DNA of 64,000 bases, taken from positions 186,001-250,000 of the forward strand of contig NZ_NGJN01000003.1 of NCBI RefSeq assembly GCF_002266855.1, in the 5' to 3' direction. Positions within the stretch are counted from its first letter, which is position 1. Each line of letters begins with the position of its first letter. The notes beneath the pieces are model-generated. The model was not told the origin of the DNA. It saw nothing but the letters and a program-made list of their open reading frames with translations, and did not search any database. A program made the translations under genes and the position numbers. This document shows, piece by piece, positions 27,195 through 35,799 of the stretch. Source of the DNA: Winogradskyella aurantia. Its GTDB lineage: Bacteria; Bacteroidota; Bacteroidia; Flavobacteriales; Flavobacteriaceae.

Positions 27195-28210
27195 TGATAA
27201 CCATTGCCATCAATGGATTTGGTAGAATTGGCAGGCGTTTATTTAGACTTGCACTACAGCACCCAAATATTCAAGTTGTCGCCATTAACGATTTAGCAGA
27301 CACAAAAACCTTATCTCACTTACTTAAGTACGATAGCATTCATGGTGTACTCGACAACAAGGTTAGCCATGACGATGAGCATATCATCGTTGACGATGAC
27401 AAATTTCCTTTATCTAACCATTCACATCCAAAAACCATAGATTGGTCGGTTACAACACCCGACTTTGTTGTAGAATCTTCAGGAAAATTTAAATCTAAAA
27501 AGGATTTAGATTACCATATACAAAACGGTGCTAAACAAGTTATTTTATCTGTCCCACCAACTAATGACGATATTAAACTAGTCGTACTTGGCGTAAATGA
27601 TGCGGATTTGGAGGGTACGGAACCGATACTGTCTAATGCATCATGTACTACTAATAATGCGGCACCAATGATTGATATCATCAATCGCAATTTTGGCATC
27701 AAGCAAGCCTATATTACAACAATACATTCTTATACAACAGACCAAAGCCTTCATGATCAGCCGCATAAGGATTTACGCCGTGCTCGTGCTGCTGGACAAT
27801 CCATTGTGCCCACTACAACGGGTGCGGCAAAAGCACTCACCAAAATCTTCCCTGACTTATCTGAAGTTATTGGGGGCTGTGGTATTCGTGTACCTATACC
27901 TAACGGTTCCTTAACCGATATTACCATAAACCTTAAGGAAGAAACAACCATCGACGCTGTAAATGCACTTTTCAAGAAAGAGGCTCAAACTAGGCTATTG
28001 GGAATACTAGAATACACAGAAGACCCCATTGTTTCCATAGATATTGTTGGTAATCCACACTCTTGTATTTTTGACGCCCAAATGACCTCTGTTATTGGAA
28101 ATATGTTGAAAATTGTTGGTTGGTACGACAATGAAACGGGTTATAGTTCAAGAATTTTAGATTTAATTTGCAATTTATCGGAGAAAACATCACTTTTGTC
28201 GAATAAATAA
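27194..28210 (+). CDS. gap: Glyceraldehyde-3-phosphate dehydrogenase
   Basis: NAD-dependent enzyme of glycolysis and gluconeogenesis, 338 residues. The NAD-binding fold starts with INGFGRIGRR, and Asp33 in INDLAD favours NAD. The catalytic Cys151 in SNASCTTN and His178 in TTIHSYT are present. The phosphate-binding region RRARAAGQSIVPTTTGAAKA and the end segment WYDNETGYSS are also present; the common form of the last is WYDNEWGYS. It is coupled to lipA by a one-base overlap. Bacteroidota often carry more than one gap gene, and which flux this one serves cannot be read here. Confidence 0.93.
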   Translation: MITIAINGFGRIGRRLFRLALQHPNIQVVAINDLADTKTLSHLLKYDSIHGVLDNKVSHDDEHIIVDDDKFPLSNHSHPKTIDWSVTTPDFVVESSGKFKSKKDLDYHIQNGAKQVILSVPPTNDDIKLVVLGVNDADLEGTEPILSNASCTTNNAAPMIDIINRNFGIKQAYITTIHSYTTDQSLHDQPHKDLRRARAAGQSIVPTTTGAAKALTKIFPDLSEVIGGCGIRVPIPNGSLTDITINLKEETTIDAVNALFKKEAQTRLLGILEYTEDPIVSIDIVGNPHSCIFDAQMTSVIGNMLKIVGWYDNETGYSSRILDLICNLSEKTSLLSNK

Positions 28211-28211
28211 T

Positions 28212-28219
28212 TATATTTG
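28212..28219 (+). promoter_or_regulatory. -7 promoter element (TATATTTG) for the hybrid kinase gene
   Basis: TAnnTTTG match 21 bases before the ATG at 28241, just past the gap stop codon. It suggests the kinase gene can be transcribed independently of lipA-gap. Confidence 0.4.
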
Positions 28220-28240
28220 TTTTACTAACAGTGAGCTGAA

Positions 28241-30481
28241 ATGTCCCAAATCAAATATTCCATATTTGTCTTTTTAGCATGTGTTTTCAGTATTTCCATG
28301 GCTCAAATTAATGGTACTGAGGATGTTGACTTATTGTCAATGCGTCTTAAAAACAACATCGAACAAGCTAAATTGGAAAGTGATCGTGGTGATTATTACA
28401 ATGCAAAGGACAACCTGAACAAGGCCTTAGAGATAGCGAAAGAAATAGAGGATAATGAGAGTATTGGTATCATTTACACTAAAATAGCTAAGCTACAGTT
28501 TCTGCTGGGAGAGCAAGATAATGCCAACATCTCTTTAAAAAATGCCATGCTCCTTCAGCGTGCCAATAGCGATTATGCCAATCTTGCCATAACATACAAT
28601 ATCCAAGGGGTAATACTAAGCACAAACAAGGAATATAAGGACGCTCTAGATTACTTTAACTCTGCTAAAACCTTATTTGAACAGGAAAATTTAGAAGAGT
28701 ATATCTCCGAAGTCACCTTAAACGAAGCAAAGGCTTACATAGCCTGCAATCAATATGAGGAAGCCAAATCCCAGCTCGAAAAAACTATAATTTTAGCGAA
28801 AAAGTACGACCAAAGGCGCAGACTGAGCAGTGCTCTTATCGCAGCTGGAAAGGTGTCTAGCGCCTTGAATAATTATGACACGGCATTGGCACAAGCTAAT
28901 GAGGGCTTATCATTGGCACAAACATACAACTTACCGGAAATTATCAATGAAGCCTATTTGGTCTTAAGCGAAATTCATGAGCAAAGGGGTGAATATCAAA
29001 GTTCATATAGGTATATAAAAAAGCATATTCATCTTTCAGATTCATTATTAAATATTGAAAGAGAAAATTTAGCACAAGGTATTACAGGTAAATATATTAA
29101 TGAGTATAAAGACGCCCAAAACGCCCAGCTAAAGGCTCAAATTGATGAAGTAAGTGCAGAAAGTAATTTTACAAGAATCACTACCATTCTTAGTATAGCC
29201 CTAATTACTATTTTATCCCTGTTGACTTTATCGCTTTACAAGAACAATAACATTAGGTTGAAAACCAACAATATGCTTCATAAAAAGAATGATGAGCTTA
29301 TTGTTGCCAAGGAGAAGGCAGAGTTGGCCTCTAAGACGAAGGCTAATTTCCTTTCTACGGTGACCCATGAATTGCGTACACCGTTATATGCAGTTACAGG
29401 TCTGACAAATATGCTATTGGATGAAGACCCCAAAAAGAGTCAAATACCTCATCTAAAATCCTTGAAATTTTCTGGAGATTATCTTTTGACCTTTATTAAT
29501 GATATACTTCAAATCAATAAAATTGAAGCAAACAAAGTTGAACTAGATCCCGAAAAATTTAACCTTAAAGAAAAAATTCAAAATGTAATTTCGGCCTTGA
29601 GTAACTCCGCTAAGGATAATGGCACAACATTACATTTTGACTATGAAGAAAGCCTTCCAGAAACGTTTGTTGGCGATCAACTCAAAATATCCCAAATCTT
29701 AATAAACCTTCTCGGCAATGCCATTAAATTCACTAAAGATGGAGACATCTGGATAAAAACTTACAAAATTGAACAAAAAGACAATTTGTATAATTTACGA
29801 TTTGAAATTGAGGACAATGGCATTGGAATAACAAAAGAAAAGCAAGATTCTATGTTTGAGAGTTTCTCTCAAGGCTCCGTGCAAATCAACAGAAGATATG
29901 GCGGTACAGGTCTAGGCTTGTCCATTGTAAAAGGACTTGTTCAAATCCTTAAAGGAAAAGTTTACTTGAAAAGTGAACTTGGCAAAGGCACGACGTTTTT
30001 CTTTGAAATTCCTTTAGAATATACCGAGGATGTTGAAGAACCTAAAAAAGCAGAACCTAAACACACTAATAAAATGGAAGATTTGGATTTAAGTGACATC
30101 AAAATTCTTATTGTTGAAGACAACAAAATCAACCAAATGATTACTAAGAAAATCTTGAACAAAATGGGACTTTTTTGTGATGTTGTTGACAATGGCGAAG
30201 AAGCTGTTGAACAAGTTAAAAATGAAGACTACAATGTTGTGCTCATGGATATCCACATGCCTGGAATTAGTGGCCTAGAAGCAACCAAAATCATAAGAAC
30301 CTTTGATAAGGAATTGACAATTTTTGCACTAACCGCAGTTACCTTAGAGGATAAAATGCATGAATTCGGCGAAGCCGGGTTTAACGATATTATTTCCAAG
30401 CCATTCAAGCAAGAAGATTTTGAAAAGAAACTTTATGCCGCCTTAACAGGAGAAAAAATAATTTCGAGTTTCTTTAGTTAA
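28241..30481 (+). CDS. Hybrid sensor histidine kinase with TPR sensor region and receiver domain
   Basis: Protein of 746 residues. Order: signal peptide (1-21), about six tetratricopeptide repeats in the periplasm (about 30-290), a transmembrane helix (about 312-332), HisKA with phospho-acceptor His376 in VTHELRTPLYAV, HATPase with DNGIGI and GTGLGLSIVKGL, and a C-terminal receiver domain with Asp670 in VLMDIHMPG and the conserved Lys in SKPFKQ. There is no DNA-binding output domain, so the signal must pass to another protein. The last 8 bases overlap the end of convergent lpxK. Confidence 0.93.
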   Translation: MSQIKYSIFVFLACVFSISMAQINGTEDVDLLSMRLKNNIEQAKLESDRGDYYNAKDNLNKALEIAKEIEDNESIGIIYTKIAKLQFLLGEQDNANISLKNAMLLQRANSDYANLAITYNIQGVILSTNKEYKDALDYFNSAKTLFEQENLEEYISEVTLNEAKAYIACNQYEEAKSQLEKTIILAKKYDQRRRLSSALIAAGKVSSALNNYDTALAQANEGLSLAQTYNLPEIINEAYLVLSEIHEQRGEYQSSYRYIKKHIHLSDSLLNIERENLAQGITGKYINEYKDAQNAQLKAQIDEVSAESNFTRITTILSIALITILSLLTLSLYKNNNIRLKTNNMLHKKNDELIVAKEKAELASKTKANFLSTVTHELRTPLYAVTGLTNMLLDEDPKKSQIPHLKSLKFSGDYLLTFINDILQINKIEANKVELDPEKFNLKEKIQNVISALSNSAKDNGTTLHFDYEESLPETFVGDQLKISQILINLLGNAIKFTKDGDIWIKTYKIEQKDNLYNLRFEIEDNGIGITKEKQDSMFESFSQGSVQINRRYGGTGLGLSIVKGLVQILKGKVYLKSELGKGTTFFFEIPLEYTEDVEEPKKAEPKHTNKMEDLDLSDIKILIVEDNKINQMITKKILNKMGLFCDVVDNGEEAVEQVKNEDYNVVLMDIHMPGISGLEATKIIRTFDKELTIFALTAVTLEDKMHEFGEAGFNDIISKPFKQEDFEKKLYAALTGEKIISSFFS

Positions 30482-31472
30482 CATAAGATAGTATCAATTT
30501 TTCAAAATCGTCACCCCTATCGAGCTCCAATCGAATAGGAAGATAAAAAAGTTTCTCCTTTAAGGGTTTCGCTTCAGACAACCTCACAAAGTCTTTCTCT
30601 GTAGTAATAACAAGTTCTTTTTCAGATAACATCTTTATATCCGTAGGCTTAAAATTGTAATGGTCGGGATATTCAATATGGTCAAATGAGAGGCCTATTT
30701 CACTTAAATAAGCCACCAACGGCTTTGCGTTTGCAATTCCAGTGACCAATGTAAATGAGGGTAAGGATGCGACTTTCAATTTATTCTTTTTCGAATACAC
30801 CGTATCGTCATAATGAATGTGACTAAAAAATACGGATTGGTGAGACTTTACACATAATTTACTAGTAATCTCATTCTTTTTCTCATCTGCCAAATGCCTA
30901 GGACATTTAGTAACAACAATAATATCAGCCCTTTTAGAGCCTGACCTTGGTTCTCTTAAATTTCCTGTCGGCAACACTATATCCTTAAAATATGGCTTAT
31001 CATATGACGTAAGTAATAGGGTTAATCCCGCCTTTACACGTCTATGCTGATAGGCGTCATCCAACAATATCACTTCTGGAACATGTTTTAGCTCTTGCAA
31101 CTTCTTAATACCATTTTTCCGATCTGCGTCAACAGCGACTATGAGATTTTCAAATTTGTTATGGAATTGATAGGGTTCATCTCCTATCGAGTTAGCCGAT
31201 GCACTAGCATCCGCTAACACAAATCCCTCTGTTTTTCGTTTGTAACCCCTACTGAGTGTAGCGACCCTCTTTTTATCCATAAGTAAACGGACTAAAAACT
31301 CAATCATGGGTGTTTTTCCAGTACCTCCAGTGCTTAAATTTCCTACGCAGATTATGCGTAATTCAAAGGATTCTGACCTCAACACGCCTAGATCATAAAA
31401 ATAATTTCTTAACCAAGTCACCAGATAGTAAACAGGAACCAAAGGAAACAATATGATTCTAATGAATTTCAT
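30474..31472 (-). CDS. lpxK: Tetraacyldisaccharide 4'-kinase LpxK
   Basis: Inner-membrane kinase of 332 residues that phosphorylates the 4' position of the lipid A precursor disaccharide. An N-terminal hydrophobic anchor (about 1-20) is followed by the P-loop GNLSTGGTGKTP and the Walker-B-like LLDDAYQHR. The ending ITTEKDFVRL is typical of the family. ATG at 31470-31472 is preferred over a GTG two codons upstream. The gene is convergent with, and overlaps by 8 bases, the hybrid kinase gene, and is divergent from the Nif3-like gene. Confidence 0.93.
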   Translation of the reverse strand: MKFIRIILFPLVPVYYLVTWLRNYFYDLGVLRSESFELRIICVGNLSTGGTGKTPMIEFLVRLLMDKKRVATLSRGYKRKTEGFVLADASASANSIGDEPYQFHNKFENLIVAVDADRKNGIKKLQELKHVPEVILLDDAYQHRRVKAGLTLLLTSYDKPYFKDIVLPTGNLREPRSGSKRADIIVVTKCPRHLADEKKNEITSKLCVKSHQSVFFSHIHYDDTVYSKKNKLKVASLPSFTLVTGIANAKPLVAYLSEIGLSFDHIEYPDHYNFKPTDIKMLSEKELVITTEKDFVRLSEAKPLKEKLFYLPIRLELDRGDDFEKLILSYVN

Positions 31473-31488
31473 TGCCACTAAAATATAC

Positions 31489-31496
31489 TATTTTTG
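31489..31496 (+). promoter_or_regulatory. -7 promoter element (TATTTTTG) for the Nif3-like gene
   Basis: TAnnTTTG match 16 bases before the ATG at 31513, in the short divergent region shared with lpxK. Confidence 0.45.
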
Positions 31497-31512
31497 ATAC
31501 AAATTAATACTT

Positions 31513-32607
31513 ATGATTGTACAAGACGTAATTAATCACTTGCACGATTTAGCGCCTCTGGCCTATGCTGAAGATTTTGATAACGTAGGCTTGTTGGTTG
31601 GAAATAAAAATCAGGATGTAAGTGGTATTTTGGTGACCTTAGATACGCTTGAAGATGTCATAGACGAGGCTATTGAGTCTAAGTGCAACCTTATTGTAAG
31701 CTTTCATCCCATAATTTTTAGCGGCCTTAAAAAACTTACAGGCAAAACCTACGTAGAACGGGTTGTCTTAAAAGCTATTGAAAACAAAATTGCCATTTTC
31801 GCTATCCATACCGCATTAGACAATGCTTATCAAGGTGTTAACTCGATTATTTGCGACCGACTAGAACTTAAAAATAAGCGCATATTAATTCCACAAACCA
31901 ACACCATTAAGAAATTACAAACCTATGTTCCTAAAGCCCATTCCCAAGAATTGCGAGAAGCCCTTTTTAATGCAGGAGCGGGTAATATTGGAAACTATGA
32001 ATCTTGTAGTTTTAATGTTGAAGGCAAGGGAACATTCAAGGGTAATCAAGACTCTAACCCTGCATTTGGAAACAAGGGACAACTGCATACAGAACAAGAA
32101 ACCGCCATATCCGTAACCTTTAAAAAGCATATTGAGTCAAAAGTCCTAAACGCCTTATTTGAAACCCATCCATATGAAGAAGTCGCTTATGAAATAAGCA
32201 CCCTTGATAACACTAACCAACACATTGGTATGGGTATGATTGGTGAACTTAACTCTCCTTTAGACCCTTTGGTTTGTCTAGATTACATAAAAGCAAAAAT
32301 GAACACCGAATGTATAAGGCACTCCAAGGTATTGAAAAAACCTATTAAACGCATTGCCGTTCTTGGTGGCTCGGGTAGCTTTGCAATAAGTGCGGCTAAG
32401 GCAGCAGGTGCAGAGCTTTTCGTTACTGCAGATCTTAAATATCACGACTTTTTCTCAGCAGAACATGATATAATTTTAGCTGATATAGGCCATTACGAAA
32501 GTGAGCAGTTCACAAAAACCTTTTTAGTAGATTATCTCTCGAAAAAAATTACTAATTTTGCAATCATTTTATCAAAGACAAATACAAATCCGATAAAGTA
32601 TTTATAA
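31513..32607 (+). CDS. Nif3-like dinuclear metal center protein
   Basis: NIF3/DUF34 family protein of 364 residues. These form toroidal hexamers with a two-metal site. Metal-ligand motifs are visible: SFHPIIF and AIHTALDNAYQG in the first half, and GHYESEQ in the second. Between the halves lies an inserted domain (about 130-235) like that in the longer YqfO-type members. The exact reaction is unsettled in the family, although GTP cyclohydrolase-I-like roles have been proposed. It lies 2 bases upstream of the zinc-ribbon-family gene, a pairing that is common in bacteria, so the two probably act together. Confidence 0.9.
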   Translation: MIVQDVINHLHDLAPLAYAEDFDNVGLLVGNKNQDVSGILVTLDTLEDVIDEAIESKCNLIVSFHPIIFSGLKKLTGKTYVERVVLKAIENKIAIFAIHTALDNAYQGVNSIICDRLELKNKRILIPQTNTIKKLQTYVPKAHSQELREALFNAGAGNIGNYESCSFNVEGKGTFKGNQDSNPAFGNKGQLHTEQETAISVTFKKHIESKVLNALFETHPYEEVAYEISTLDNTNQHIGMGMIGELNSPLDPLVCLDYIKAKMNTECIRHSKVLKKPIKRIAVLGGSGSFAISAAKAAGAELFVTADLKYHDFFSAEHDIILADIGHYESEQFTKTFLVDYLSKKITNFAIILSKTNTNPIKYL

Positions 32608-32609
32608 TT

Positions 32610-33395
32610 ATGGCAAAAAAAGCTGAAGTTTCTGTCGAAGAACGATTGAGAGCACTTTATGATTTACAACTAATTGACTCTAGAGTAGACGAAATAAGAA
32701 ATATCAGAGGTGAGCTTCCTTTAGAAGTAAGAGATTTAGAAGACGAGGTTGAAGGCCTGACCAAACGGATAGAAAAGCTAAATGATAGCCTCGCTATCAT
32801 TGATGACGAGATTAAGGGAAAGAAGAACTTAATTGAAGAAGCAAAGACTTTAATTAAAAAATATAGCGAGCAACAAAAGAATGTTAGAAATAACAGAGAG
32901 TATAATTCCTTAACCAAGGAAGTTGAATTTCAGGAACTCGAAATTCAATTGGCTGAAAAGCATATCAAGGAATTTAAGGTACAAATAGAGCAAAAGAAAG
33001 AGGTTATCGCTGAAACTAAAGATAGGTTGAAAGAGCGCACATCACATCTTAAGCATAAAAAAGGTGAGCTCAATGAAATTCTTAAGGAAACTGAGAAGGA
33101 AGAGGAAGCCTTATTGAATAAGTCGGAAGAGTTTCAAAAGAAAATCGAAGAGCGTCTAGTAAATGCCTATAATAGAATTAGAAACAATGTGAAAAACGGT
33201 TTGGCAGTTGTACCAATTGAGCGCGGCGCTTCGGGAGGTTCATTTTTTACCATCCCACCGCAAGTTCAAGTAGAAATCGCATCAAGAAAAAAGGTGATTA
33301 CCGATGAGCATAGTGGACGTATCTTGGTGGATGCTGCTTTAGCAGAAGAAGAAAAGGAAAAAATGGATAAGTTATTCGCTAAATTGAGTAAATAA
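32610..33395 (+). CDS. Coiled-coil protein of the C4-type zinc-ribbon family, cysteines lost
   Basis: Protein of 261 residues: a long antiparallel coiled coil (about 10-185) followed by a small domain like the zinc ribbon of the CT398/FlgN-type family. The family form is CGGC ... PPQ ... CxxCGRIL. Here it reads SGGS (208-211), then FTIPPQVQVEI, then DEHSGRIL (232-239), so all four zinc ligands are replaced while the surrounding pattern is kept. The fold probably persists without zinc. It is co-transcribed with the Nif3-like gene (2-base gap). The role of the family is poorly known. A strong terminator follows. Confidence 0.85.
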   Translation: MAKKAEVSVEERLRALYDLQLIDSRVDEIRNIRGELPLEVRDLEDEVEGLTKRIEKLNDSLAIIDDEIKGKKNLIEEAKTLIKKYSEQQKNVRNNREYNSLTKEVEFQELEIQLAEKHIKEFKVQIEQKKEVIAETKDRLKERTSHLKHKKGELNEILKETEKEEEALLNKSEEFQKKIEERLVNAYNRIRNNVKNGLAVVPIERGASGGSFFTIPPQVQVEIASRKKVITDEHSGRILVDAALAEEEKEKMDKLFAKLSK

Positions 33396-33415
33396 TCCAT
33401 CTAGAAAATACATTA

Positions 33416-33443
33416 AGGCCTCAGCAAATGCTGAGGCTTTTTT
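33416..33443 (+). terminator. Rho-independent terminator after the zinc-ribbon-family gene
   Basis: GCCTCAGC (33418-33425) pairs with GCTGAGGC (33430-33437), followed by six T. It lies about 20 bases after the stop codon. Confidence 0.9.
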
Positions 33444-33512
33444 ATTTAATATAATTTTAAAACTATTAGGCTTAAGGATTTGTAATTTTATCTCCTTTAA
33501 TAAAAATGTACT

Positions 33513-34175
33513 ATGAAAAATATACTATCCATTCTTATAATAACGCTTTGTTTTAGTTGCCATAACCAAGCACAAATAAACCCAAAGCAACAAGCTGTAA
33601 TAAATGCCGAACCTGTTGTTGTTCCAATGGAAGACGGAAAAGCCCGAGCCTATTTTGCCAGTGGCTGTTTTTGGTGTGTCGAAGCTATTTATGAAAGTGT
33701 AAAAGGTGTTGAGGAGGTCATCAGCGGTTACTCTGGAGGCTTTACAGAAAACCCAACCTATGAGGCTAGCAATACTGGCAAAACCGGCCACGCGGAGGCA
33801 GTGGAAGTTATATATAACCCCAATGAAGTAAGCTTCTCCACTTTAGTGGATGTTTATTTTGGCTCCCAAGACCCGACCCAAGTGAATGGTCAAGGACCTG
33901 ATCGAGGGTCGCAGTATCGCTCCATTATATTTTACCAAAACGATGAGCAAAAGAGAATAATACAAGCTAAAAAAGAAGCTCTTGCTAAAAAGTTAGATGC
34001 AAAGATTGCTGCTGAAGTTTATCCTTTTCAAAAATTTTGGAAAGCTGAAGATTACCATCAAAATTACGAACGATTGCATCCAAACCAGGGCTACATAAGA
34101 AACGTATCGATTCCTCGTTTAAACAGATTTAAAGCAAAGTTTCCAGAACTCTTGAAGGATGATCAAAAGCACTAA
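33513..34175 (+). CDS. msrA: Peptide-methionine (S)-S-oxide reductase MsrA, exported
   Basis: Repairs oxidised methionine (S-form) in proteins. It has 220 residues. The catalytic Cys lies in the GCFWC motif (ASGCFWCVEAIYESVKGV). The family segments GYSGG, GHAEAVEV and DPTQVNGQGPDRGSQYRS are present. The N terminus is a signal segment ending in CFSC near residue 16, which looks like a loose lipoprotein signal, so the enzyme is probably anchored in the periplasm or outer membrane rather than cytoplasmic. It is a single gene. The short spacer before the convergent methyltransferase has no convincing hairpin. Confidence 0.93.
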   Translation: MKNILSILIITLCFSCHNQAQINPKQQAVINAEPVVVPMEDGKARAYFASGCFWCVEAIYESVKGVEEVISGYSGGFTENPTYEASNTGKTGHAEAVEVIYNPNEVSFSTLVDVYFGSQDPTQVNGQGPDRGSQYRSIIFYQNDEQKRIIQAKKEALAKKLDAKIAAEVYPFQKFWKAEDYHQNYERLHPNQGYIRNVSIPRLNRFKAKFPELLKDDQKH

Positions 34176-34203
34176 ATAAACCACTTGCGGATTTCAGGCT
34201 TTT

Positions 34204-35007
34204 TTATGATATTTTAGTTGCTTTAATTTCAAACAACATAGGAAAAAGCTGTTCCTTCATTTTGTACATTCCAGATTTGGTTTTCTCTAATCCTGGGAAT
34301 ACATCATAAGGACTTTCATCGTATTCATTTAAATAATTTATCTTCAAGCCAGCCTCTATCAGTGCATTTACAACCTCACTTAACCCATGATTCCAGCCGT
34401 ATTCTTTGCTTTTCATTTTTGAAGTTTTATTCGCATACGTACCCTGATACTCAGAATAGATGACCTCTTCTTGACTATAATGGTATTTCATTTCTGGCCT
34501 TCCGCTATCGTAATCAAACATCCAAAGAATAGGATGGAATTCCACCATGTAGAAAAAGCCACCAGGATGAAGTCGTTCCGCAATCATCTTCGCCCAAGGT
34601 TTTAAATCAGGTATCCAACCTATAACACCGTAACTTGTAAAAACAATATCAAAGCTTTGTTCTATGTGTTTTGATACATCCAAAACGTTACAACATACAA
34701 ATTGAGCATCTAGACCTAAGGTGTTATTGAGTTGTTTTGCAAGCTTTATGCCTTCTTCGCTGAAATCAATACCCACAGCTTTGGCCCCCATCCTACTCCA
34801 ACTCAAGGTATCCTGACCAAAATGACACTGCAAATGCAATAAAGACATTCCATTTACCGGTCCGATAGCCTTTAACTCGTATGGCATTAAGGACGATTTT
34901 CCTGACATGAAAGCTTCGAGTGCATACATTTCGCTTTGCGCATGTAAAGGAACCTTCTTATTCCATGTTTCTTTATTAACCTTAAAATAATTAGTCTTGT
35001 ATGGCAT
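34204..35007 (-). CDS. Class I SAM-dependent methyltransferase, substrate unknown
   Basis: Protein of 267 residues with a Rossmann-type methyltransferase fold. The SAM-binding motif I reads LHLQCHFGQDTLSW, followed by GIDFSEEGI (motif II acidic region), and motif IV/post regions are recognisable (FDIVFTSYGVIGW). The C-terminal part (about 165-260) has the EVIYSEYQGTY and NYLNEYDESPYDVF segments found in many uncharacterised bacterial relatives. The substrate is not indicated by neighbours. Its start codon region overlaps the divergent promoter area of the lipoprotein gene at 35046. Confidence 0.82.
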   Translation of the reverse strand: MPYKTNYFKVNKETWNKKVPLHAQSEMYALEAFMSGKSSLMPYELKAIGPVNGMSLLHLQCHFGQDTLSWSRMGAKAVGIDFSEEGIKLAKQLNNTLGLDAQFVCCNVLDVSKHIEQSFDIVFTSYGVIGWIPDLKPWAKMIAERLHPGGFFYMVEFHPILWMFDYDSGRPEMKYHYSQEEVIYSEYQGTYANKTSKMKSKEYGWNHGLSEVVNALIEAGLKINYLNEYDESPYDVFPGLEKTKSGMYKMKEQLFPMLFEIKATKIS

Positions 35008-35014
35008 CGTTCCG

Positions 35015-35022
35015 TAATTTTG
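35015..35022 (+). promoter_or_regulatory. -7 promoter element (TAATTTTG) for the lipoprotein gene
   Basis: TAnnTTTG match with a TTG at 34997-34999 (15-base spacing). It excludes an in-frame ATG at 35001 as the start of the downstream lipoprotein. Confidence 0.45.
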
Positions 35023-35045
35023 CTCAAAATATGAAAAATCCTAAA

Positions 35046-35729
35046 ATGAAAACTATTTATACATTTCTTATTGGGCTACTGTTAATTACATCTTGTAAAT
35101 CGGATAAAACAGAATCAACAAACAGTGTTGATACCAAAGAATTGACAATTGCCGAAAAAATTGCCAATGCGCATGGTTATGATAATTGGAAAAACGTTAC
35201 AAAGATTAGCTTTACTTTTAAAGTCGATCGAGATTCGGTAAAAGGTAAAGGCAGGTCATGGACATGGAATCCTAAGGAAGATAGGGTTACGTTGACTACA
35301 GAAACTCAGTCTTTTGACTATATAAGGAGCCAAATGGACAGTACACATATTGCTGCGGACAGAGCATTCATAAACGACAAGTTCTGGTTGTTGGTTCCAT
35401 TTCAATTGGTTTGGGATAGTTCCGCAACAATCAATAACCCTTTAGAATCAGAAGCTCCAATCAGTAAAATGAAAATGAACAAAATAACCATTAGCTATCC
35501 AACTAACGGTGGTGGGTATACACCAGGAGATGCCTATGATATTTATTTTAATCAGGACTATATAATAAAAGAGTGGACCTACAGAAAAGGTAATTCCGAT
35601 ACGCCAACCTTATCCACAACGTTTGAAAACTATAAGGATTTCAATGGTATTAAGATAGCGATTGACCATAAACGGCCCAACAGCAGCTGGAATTTAAATT
35701 TCAGTAATGTGAATGTCACTGTGGACTAG
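35046..35729 (+). CDS. Uncharacterised exported lipoprotein
   Basis: Protein of about 227 residues with a lipoprotein signal: MKTIYTFLIGLLLITSCKS, lipobox LITSC. The mature part is rich in beta-type sequence (alternating hydrophobics, many Thr/Ser/Trp) with no motif I can name. The pattern of a signal, an AHGYDNWKNV helix and then beta strands resembles LolA-like envelope lipoproteins, but this is only a guess. ATG at 35046 gives a standard signal; an ATG at 35031 is also possible. An in-frame ATG at 35001 lies upstream of the promoter and is rejected. It is a single gene. Confidence 0.75.
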   Translation: MKTIYTFLIGLLLITSCKSDKTESTNSVDTKELTIAEKIANAHGYDNWKNVTKISFTFKVDRDSVKGKGRSWTWNPKEDRVTLTTETQSFDYIRSQMDSTHIAADRAFINDKFWLLVPFQLVWDSSATINNPLESEAPISKMKMNKITISYPTNGGGYTPGDAYDIYFNQDYIIKEWTYRKGNSDTPTLSTTFENYKDFNGIKIAIDHKRPNSSWNLNFSNVNVTVD

Positions 35730-35799
35730 AGTATCTGATGATGATTTCCTACAAATTGTTATCCATAGTCCAAATAAAAGTACTAAACACTGAACATCC

